Shown here: one piece after another, positions 59,048 to 64,000 of the stretch
Layout: each line of letters begins with the position of its first letter
Numbering within the stretch: position 1 is the first letter of the stretch
Notes under the pieces: generated by a model
Told to the model about the DNA's origin: nothing
The model's database searches: none
Seen by the model: only the letters and a program-made list of their open reading frames with translations
Source: Schaalia radingae
GTDB lineage: Bacteria; Actinomycetota; Actinomycetes; Actinomycetales; Actinomycetaceae
Assembly (NCBI RefSeq): GCF_900106055.1
Contig: NZ_LT629792.1
Location: 1,426,001-1,490,000 of the forward strand
DNA length: 64,000 bases
Direction of reading: 5' to 3'
Program-made: the position numbers and the translations under genes

Positions 59048-61402
59048 ATGGATAGTAAAAGAAACATGGTGCCCAGCTCCGATCACGACTTCGCCGCTCC
59101 TGCACCGCGCATCCCCTCACCGAATCCCACACCTCGCCGGATCGGAGTGTATGCGCGTGAAGGCGGAATCGACGTTGCTGTTGTGGCGCGCCATGCGACG
59201 CGCGTGGATCTGTGCATCCTGGCAGATGACGGTACGGCACATGAAAAGCGCTGGTCATTGCTCGGACCCGAAGACGGAATCTGGCATGGGCACCTGGACG
59301 GCGCAGGCCTGGGAACGCACTACGGTTTCCGAGTCCACGGCCCGTGGGATCCTGACGCCGCAATGTTTCACAATCCGGCAAAACTTTTGCTGGACCCCTA
59401 TGGGCGCGGCCTAGCCGGTTCGGTCCAGATGGGGGCTGCCGTTCACGCGCACACCGTTGACGAGGACCTGTACCCGGCAACCTATCCGCTGGAACAGTCT
59501 GACCTGAACTCAGCACCCTACATGCCGCACTCGGTTGTCGTGTCCACGCAGTTCGACATTGCCGACAAACCGCGCACACCGTGGGACCAGACCGTGATCT
59601 ATGAGCTGCACGTCAAGGGCTTCACGCTCAATATGCCTGACATTCCGGATGACCTGCGGGGAACTTACGCAGGACTGGCGCACCCCGCAGCGGTGGACTA
59701 TCTGAAGAAGCTGGGCATCACGGCTGTGGAATTGCTGCCCATCCACGCCAAACACGATGAGACGTTCCTGATTGAACGCGGGTTGACGAATTATTGGGGT
59801 TATTCGACGCTGTCGTTCTTTGCCCCTGAACCGTCGTACGCTACCGAGGCTGCACGCAGGCGCGGCGCTCAGGGTGTGATTGATGAGTTCCGAGGCATGG
59901 TGTCGATCCTGCATCAGGCCGACATCGAGGTGCTTCTGGACGTGGTCTATAACCACACATGCGAAGGGTCGGAAACGGGATCGACACTGTCGTGGAGCGG
60001 TTTTGATGCACCGCTGTACTATCGATTCGATCATGGGCGCCCTCGTCGCATGATCGACGTGACGGGAACGGGCAACTCGCTGAACACGGACGAGCCACTG
60101 GCCATGAAAATGGTGCTGGATTCACTGCGCTACTGGTCGCGCGAAATGGGGATCGATGGCTTCCGCTTCGATCTGGCGGCCACGCTTGGACGCTTCTCAA
60201 CGGGCTTTGCGCCGATGCACCCTCTGCTTATCGGGATCGGAACCGATGAGGACCTGTGCCAGGACAAGCTCATTGCCGAGCCGTGGGACATTGGCCCGGG
60301 CGGGTGGCAGACCGGTAATTTCCCCTCACCATTTTCTGAGTGGAATGATCGTTACCGCGACACGGTGCGCGAGTTCTGGCTTTCCGATTTCAGGTCCCTG
60401 GCAATGGGTCGCGGTGCGATCGGCCCGATGAAGCTGGCCACACGCGTGTCCGGCTCTTCTGATCTGTTTGCTCACGGTGGTCACCGTTTTGACGGACCGC
60501 GGCGCTCCGTGAATTTCGTGACAGCTCACGACGGGTTCACCCTGGCTGACCTGACCGCTTTTGATCACAAACACAACATGGCGAACCTGGAACAGAACCG
60601 CGATGGTACGACGAATAATCATTCGTGGAACCACGGCATTGAGGGCACTATTGCGCAGACTCCGGTCGATGACGCTCACGACGCGCTGAACGGGTCGCCA
60701 GCCAGCTCTGACTTCCTGCAGGACATTTACCCCACGCGTCACAGGAGCCAGCGCAATTTGCTGACGACGCTGCTCACCTCGTCTGGTACTCCGATGATTG
60801 TGGCGGGCGATGAGTTTCAGCGCACGCAATTCGGCAATAACAACGCCTACTGCCAGGACTCTCCCATCTCATGGATCGATTGGAACATGTCGGACTCGCA
60901 GAAGCAGCAGCTCGCCACTGTTCGCTGGCTGCTGGCCCTGCGACGTCATCATCCGGTCTTGCGTCCCTCCCTTTTCGCAGATGGCAGGATAGCTGAGGGC
61001 GATGTCATAGCCGATCTGGGGTGGTTTGATCGTGACGCTCACGACATTGCGCAGGATGGCTGGGCTCAGGAGCACAACCGTGTCTTCCAGATGCTCCGTT
61101 CGGGGTATCAGCTGGGTGACCGCGACGCCCTCGTTGTGGTGAATGGAACATTGGATGTTGCCACGGTTCGTCTGGTGAGCGGGCGCGGCTCTGACTGGTA
61201 CGTCGTCATGGATACCTCCTGGTCGTGCCCTTCCGATGGCGGTATCAACGTCGAGGGAGACATCGAGCGCCTGGAACGCGGGCTTCCTGACAGACTGGAA
61301 GTTGTCCGTTGTGGGGACGAAGTGACGATCGAGCCACAGTCCGTGATCGTCATGTTGTCAGCACGCACCCCTCATCATTCGGTAGACTACGGGCGTGACT
61401 AG
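59048..61402 (+). CDS. glgX: glycogen debranching enzyme GlgX
   Basis: 784 aa GH13 isoamylase-type. N-terminal CBM48 (WHGHLDGAGLGTHYGFRVHGPWD), then GH13 regions: LDVVYNHTCEGSE (region I), GFRFDLAATLGR (nucleophile Asp, region II), DKLIAEPWD (acid/base Glu, region III), FVTAHDGFTLADLTAF (region IV). Hydrolyses alpha-1,6 branches of limit dextrin. Start could be residue 1 or the ATG six codons in. Its end overlaps trpS by 8 bp. Confidence 0.94.
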   Translation: MDSKRNMVPSSDHDFAAPAPRIPSPNPTPRRIGVYAREGGIDVAVVARHATRVDLCILADDGTAHEKRWSLLGPEDGIWHGHLDGAGLGTHYGFRVHGPWDPDAAMFHNPAKLLLDPYGRGLAGSVQMGAAVHAHTVDEDLYPATYPLEQSDLNSAPYMPHSVVVSTQFDIADKPRTPWDQTVIYELHVKGFTLNMPDIPDDLRGTYAGLAHPAAVDYLKKLGITAVELLPIHAKHDETFLIERGLTNYWGYSTLSFFAPEPSYATEAARRRGAQGVIDEFRGMVSILHQADIEVLLDVVYNHTCEGSETGSTLSWSGFDAPLYYRFDHGRPRRMIDVTGTGNSLNTDEPLAMKMVLDSLRYWSREMGIDGFRFDLAATLGRFSTGFAPMHPLLIGIGTDEDLCQDKLIAEPWDIGPGGWQTGNFPSPFSEWNDRYRDTVREFWLSDFRSLAMGRGAIGPMKLATRVSGSSDLFAHGGHRFDGPRRSVNFVTAHDGFTLADLTAFDHKHNMANLEQNRDGTTNNHSWNHGIEGTIAQTPVDDAHDALNGSPASSDFLQDIYPTRHRSQRNLLTTLLTSSGTPMIVAGDEFQRTQFGNNNAYCQDSPISWIDWNMSDSQKQQLATVRWLLALRRHHPVLRPSLFADGRIAEGDVIADLGWFDRDAHDIAQDGWAQEHNRVFQMLRSGYQLGDRDALVVVNGTLDVATVRLVSGRGSDWYVVMDTSWSCPSDGGINVEGDIERLERGLPDRLEVVRCGDEVTIEPQSVIVMLSARTPHHSVDYGRD
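61383..61388 (+). promoter_or_regulatory. -10 element, leaderless trpS promoter
   Basis: TAGACT inside the end of glgX, exactly 6 nt before the GTG at 61395. No Shine-Dalgarno for trpS. Confidence 0.55.
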
Positions 61403-62495
61403 TAGTGAAGACCAACTTGAAAATTCCACCAACCACGCTTCGCTGGAACGGGCAAAGGCCCGATCCGTTGAACTTGAGGAAGCCATTGATCAGGATCCGT
61501 CGCGATTCCGCATCCTCACCGGCGACCGGCCGACCGGAAAGCTGCACCTGGGGCACTATTTCGGCACGTTGAAGAACCGCGTGGAACTGCAAAACCGCGG
61601 CGTTGAAACGTGGGTTCTGGTGGCCGATTATCAGGTCATCACTGACCGCGACGCTGTTGGCCCGCTGCGCCAGCGCGTCCTGGGCCTCGTTGCCGATTAC
61701 CTGGCCGTGGGTATCGACCCAAAGCGCAGCATCATCTTCAACCACTCGGCAGTGCCGGCACTGAACCAGTTGCTGTTGCCGTTCCTGTCATTGGTCACCG
61801 AGTCTGAACTGCATCGCAACCCTACGGTCAAGTCAGAGCTTGATGCGACGAACGGTCGCGCCATGTCGGGATTGCTGCTGACCTACCCGGTGCATCAGGC
61901 CGCAGATATCCTGTTCTGCAAGGCGAACCTCGTGCCGGTGGGACAGGACCAGCTCCCCCACCTGGAGCAGACACGCCTGATCGCTCAGCGTTTTGACCGC
62001 CGCTACGGGCGCGCCGACAAGGAGCATCCTGTTTTCCCGCGCCCTGACGCGTTGCTGTCGAAGACTCCGCTGCTGCTGGGCACCGACGGCAACAAGATGT
62101 CAAAGTCTCGTGGCAACACGATCGAGCTGGATATGACTGCCGATGAGACGGCGCGTGTGCTCAAGAAAGCCAAGACTGATCCTGATCGCGTCATCACCTA
62201 TGACCCGGAGAATCGACCCGAGGTGTCGAACCTGTTGATGATGGCGTCACTGGCCACTGGCGAGGATCCCCACGCCATTGCCGACCGTATCGGCGATGGT
62301 GGCGGCGGCACGCTCAAATCAGTCGTGACCGACGCGCTCAACGAGTTCCTCGCGCCGATCCGCGAGCGCCGTGAAGAGCTGGCCGCTAACGAGGATTACC
62401 TGCTGGAGGTTCTCCATCACGGTGATGAAGTCGCCAATGAGCAGGCTGATCGCACGCTGGCTGAGGTGCGTCGCGCGATGGATATGGTGTACTGA
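61395..62495 (+). CDS. trpS: tryptophanyl-tRNA synthetase
   Basis: 366 aa class Ic synthetase; GDRPTGKLHLGHYFG replaces HIGH and GNKMSKSRGN is the KMSKS loop. About 35 residues precede the usual start region. GTG start overlaps the glgX stop but has its own -10, so transcription may be independent of glgX. Confidence 0.95.
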   Translation: MTSSEDQLENSTNHASLERAKARSVELEEAIDQDPSRFRILTGDRPTGKLHLGHYFGTLKNRVELQNRGVETWVLVADYQVITDRDAVGPLRQRVLGLVADYLAVGIDPKRSIIFNHSAVPALNQLLLPFLSLVTESELHRNPTVKSELDATNGRAMSGLLLTYPVHQAADILFCKANLVPVGQDQLPHLEQTRLIAQRFDRRYGRADKEHPVFPRPDALLSKTPLLLGTDGNKMSKSRGNTIELDMTADETARVLKKAKTDPDRVITYDPENRPEVSNLLMMASLATGEDPHAIADRIGDGGGGTLKSVVTDALNEFLAPIRERREELAANEDYLLEVLHHGDEVANEQADRTLAEVRRAMDMVY

Positions 62496-62581
62496 GCGAG
62501 CCAAGGTTTGCGTAAGCTGGCCATTTTTAGATCAGCTTTTCCTTGCTAGAAACCCGCTTTGACCTGCGATAATGTGCTCTC

Positions 62582-63304
62582 ATGAGTACTGTTGTCGAAG
62601 CGGTGCGCAGTGAACGGCAGGGCTTCATTTCCTCCAAGCTCAACTGGCTGCGTGCAGGAGTGTTGGGAGCCAATGACGGCATTGTGTCGATCGCCGGTCT
62701 ACTGATCGGCATCGCCGCTGTCGACCCCACGAACACACATGCCATCGTGATTGCCGGAATCGCCGGTATCGCCTCGGCAGCACTGTCAATGGCAATCGGC
62801 GAATACGTATCGGTATCCACTCAACGTGACACTGAGCGCGAAATTGTCCGCCTGCAGCACGTGGCACAGAGCCGCAATCCCGGCCACGCTTTCAACGAGA
62901 TCAAGCAGGTATGTCTGCAACGCGGCATGAGCGAGGAGAGCGCGCACCAGGTTGCCTCGGACCTGTCCTCACATGAGCCGGTCAATGCCGTCATTTCATT
63001 CAAGTACGGCATCGATTCGGATTCACTGACCAGTCCGTGGGCTGCGGCCGGCAGCTCCTTCATCGCATTCGTCAGCGGTGCTGCCCTGCCGATGCTGACA
63101 ATGGTTCTGGCTCCCCCACCGCTTCGCATCGTGTCAACCTTTGTGTCTGTATTTGTGGCTCTCGCATTGACAGGGTGGATCAGCGCGTGGCTGGGACGCT
63201 CTCCGCGCCAGAGGTCGGTCCTGCGACTGGTGTGCGCCGGCAGTGCGGCAATGATCATCACCTACGCGATCGGTCGACTGCTGGAAAGTGCGTCAATGGT
63301 GTGA
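62582..63304 (+). CDS. VIT1/CCC1-family iron/manganese transporter
   Basis: 240 aa. Starts SKLNWLRAGVLGANDGIVSIAGLLIGIAAV and EYVSVSTQRDTEREIVRLQ, the signature of this family; five predicted membrane helices (N-terminal pair, then three after about residue 145). Eukaryotic relatives move Fe2+/Mn2+ into vacuoles; a bacterial role in metal efflux is inferred. TAATGT lies 6 nt before the ATG (leaderless). Confidence 0.9.
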   Translation: MSTVVEAVRSERQGFISSKLNWLRAGVLGANDGIVSIAGLLIGIAAVDPTNTHAIVIAGIAGIASAALSMAIGEYVSVSTQRDTEREIVRLQHVAQSRNPGHAFNEIKQVCLQRGMSEESAHQVASDLSSHEPVNAVISFKYGIDSDSLTSPWAAAGSSFIAFVSGAALPMLTMVLAPPPLRIVSTFVSVFVALALTGWISAWLGRSPRQRSVLRLVCAGSAAMIITYAIGRLLESASMV

Positions 63305-63334
63305 TTGACGAGATCGCGATGCCCGTGCTACACT
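63305..63334 (+). promoter_or_regulatory. promoter of the right-end gene
   Basis: TTGACG (63305-63310), 18 bp, TACACT (63329-63334), overlapping the stop of the VIT gene. TSS expected at about 63341. Confidence 0.55.
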
Positions 63335-63454
63335 GCTTTACTACAGACTCAATACTAACGACGTAGTTGGAAAGCAGATACGGTTGCGCTCGTGTCAGAT
63401 AGGCGCGCCGCCATGGGAAGAATCTCGATCAGTATGGGGAGTGATCCAGTACTC

Positions 63455-64000
63455 ATGCACACATCCATCACGAATCACATGCGCGCCACGCGCATTCTTC
63501 TGATCGCAGCAGGACTCTTATGCATCACAGCGACCTGTCTTGCACTGTTCGTCCTCACGCCCAGCACGCAGGCAAACAGGACTGAAGCGCGCAATCCTGA
63601 TCTTGCACAATACGCTCAAAGCGCCGATATTCCAGAGCAGATCACCACTCAGGCACAGCAGGAAATGGCACAAGTGGGCGAGGAATACCCGCCCGGCGCC
63701 ACCCCTCCCACCGTTGCCGACCTGCTTCCATGGGCAGTAGGCGCTGAAGTGGATTCAGTAAGCACCGATCACATTCAGTACACGTCCGGCGCCGATAACC
63801 CCGTAGCAATGCGTCAGGCACAGCAAACTGACCCGTCTGCCGACACTCCCGTCACAGTCGTCACCGCCGAAGGAGATGTTGCGGTCCTCGCAGCCCTTGA
63901 CTGGGAGTGTGCCTGGATCAAGGAATTCGTTATCGCCACGAACAGTGGAAACGCGGACCGTGTGAACACAGCAGTGACGCAGATCAGCAAATTCCCCGAT
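63455..64000 (+). CDS. secreted protein of unknown function, partial (runs off the window)
   Basis: 182 codons visible. Signal peptide or anchor MRATRILLIAAGLLCITATCLALFVLTPSTQA near the N-terminus, then a Gln/Ala-rich stretch and EEYPPGATPPTVADLLPWAVGAEVDS. No known domain seen. ATG at 63455 has GGGGAG about 12 nt upstream; in-frame ATGs at 63434 and 63413 and a GTG at 63392 are alternatives. Confidence 0.6.
   Translation, partial: MHTSITNHMRATRILLIAAGLLCITATCLALFVLTPSTQANRTEARNPDLAQYAQSADIPEQITTQAQQEMAQVGEEYPPGATPPTVADLLPWAVGAEVDSVSTDHIQYTSGADNPVAMRQAQQTDPSADTPVTVVTAEGDVAVLAALDWECAWIKEFVIATNSGNADRVNTAVTQISKFPD

Overview
The window is a chromosomal segment (about 58% G+C by eye) of a Gram-positive actinobacterium. 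Gene content and protein style point to the Actinomycetaceae (Actinomyces/Schaalia-like); I cannot name a species. Supporting signs are the arginine cluster order, an RNase P RNA, a zinc-free L32, sortase-type surface proteins, ESX/EspC-like proteins and many leaderless promoters of the form TANNNT-N6/7-ATG.

Layout. 1-5.9 kb: arginine operon argC-J-B-D-R-G on the minus strand, with a candidate ARG box and no argF. 5.9-19.3 kb: housekeeping genes (flavodoxin, pheST, panB, map, rnpB, a degenerate zinc-ribbon protein, Nif3, ettA, a second ssb, orn, ilvA). 19.36-25.69 kb: a 6.3-kb integrative element in tRNA-Arg(TCT), bounded by 23-bp att repeats, carrying a tyrosine integrase, two small HTH proteins, a RepA-like ATPase, a sigma-region-4-like protein and a non-coding region rich in palindromes and iterons. 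25.7-26.1 kb: seven copies of a 14-bp repeat. 26.2-32.5 kb: dcuC, pepE, rpmF, yigZ, then cysK and cysE preceded by a small cysteine-rich leader ORF, then a GNAT gene. 32.7-39.3 kb: a glycan locus pairing a surface DUF4185 (GH183-type) enzyme and a sugar ABC importer with a divergent cytosolic DUF2961 (GH172-type) enzyme behind a LacI-type operator; together these suggest use of D-arabinan. 39.3-44.9 kb: nei-type glycosylase, leuS, HIT protein, DtxR-type regulator and two identical tRNA-Lys genes. 45-48.5 kb: an ESX-style toxin module (YbaB-like, EspC-like, TNT-type NADase toxin, two immunity paralogues and a third decayed one). 48.6-53.7 kb: bcp, a broken MFS/ABC locus with its TetR regulator, a truncated surface protein and a frameshifted membrane protein. 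53.87-54.33 kb: thirteen copies of a 15-bp motif on a strict 30-31 bp period in two opposed arrays. 54.5-64 kb: tRNA-Leu, an etfB-etfA-cysteine desulfurase-mnmA operon, glgX, trpS, a VIT-family transporter and the start of a secreted protein.

The best candidates for something undescribed are the cysteine-codon leader upstream of cysK, the phased 15-bp array at 54 kb, an over-represented word (ATTGACGAGGGCGAC) that also forms an inverted pair between convergent genes as uptake sequences do, and the D-arabinan locus. All calls come from reading the sequence; no database search was run.
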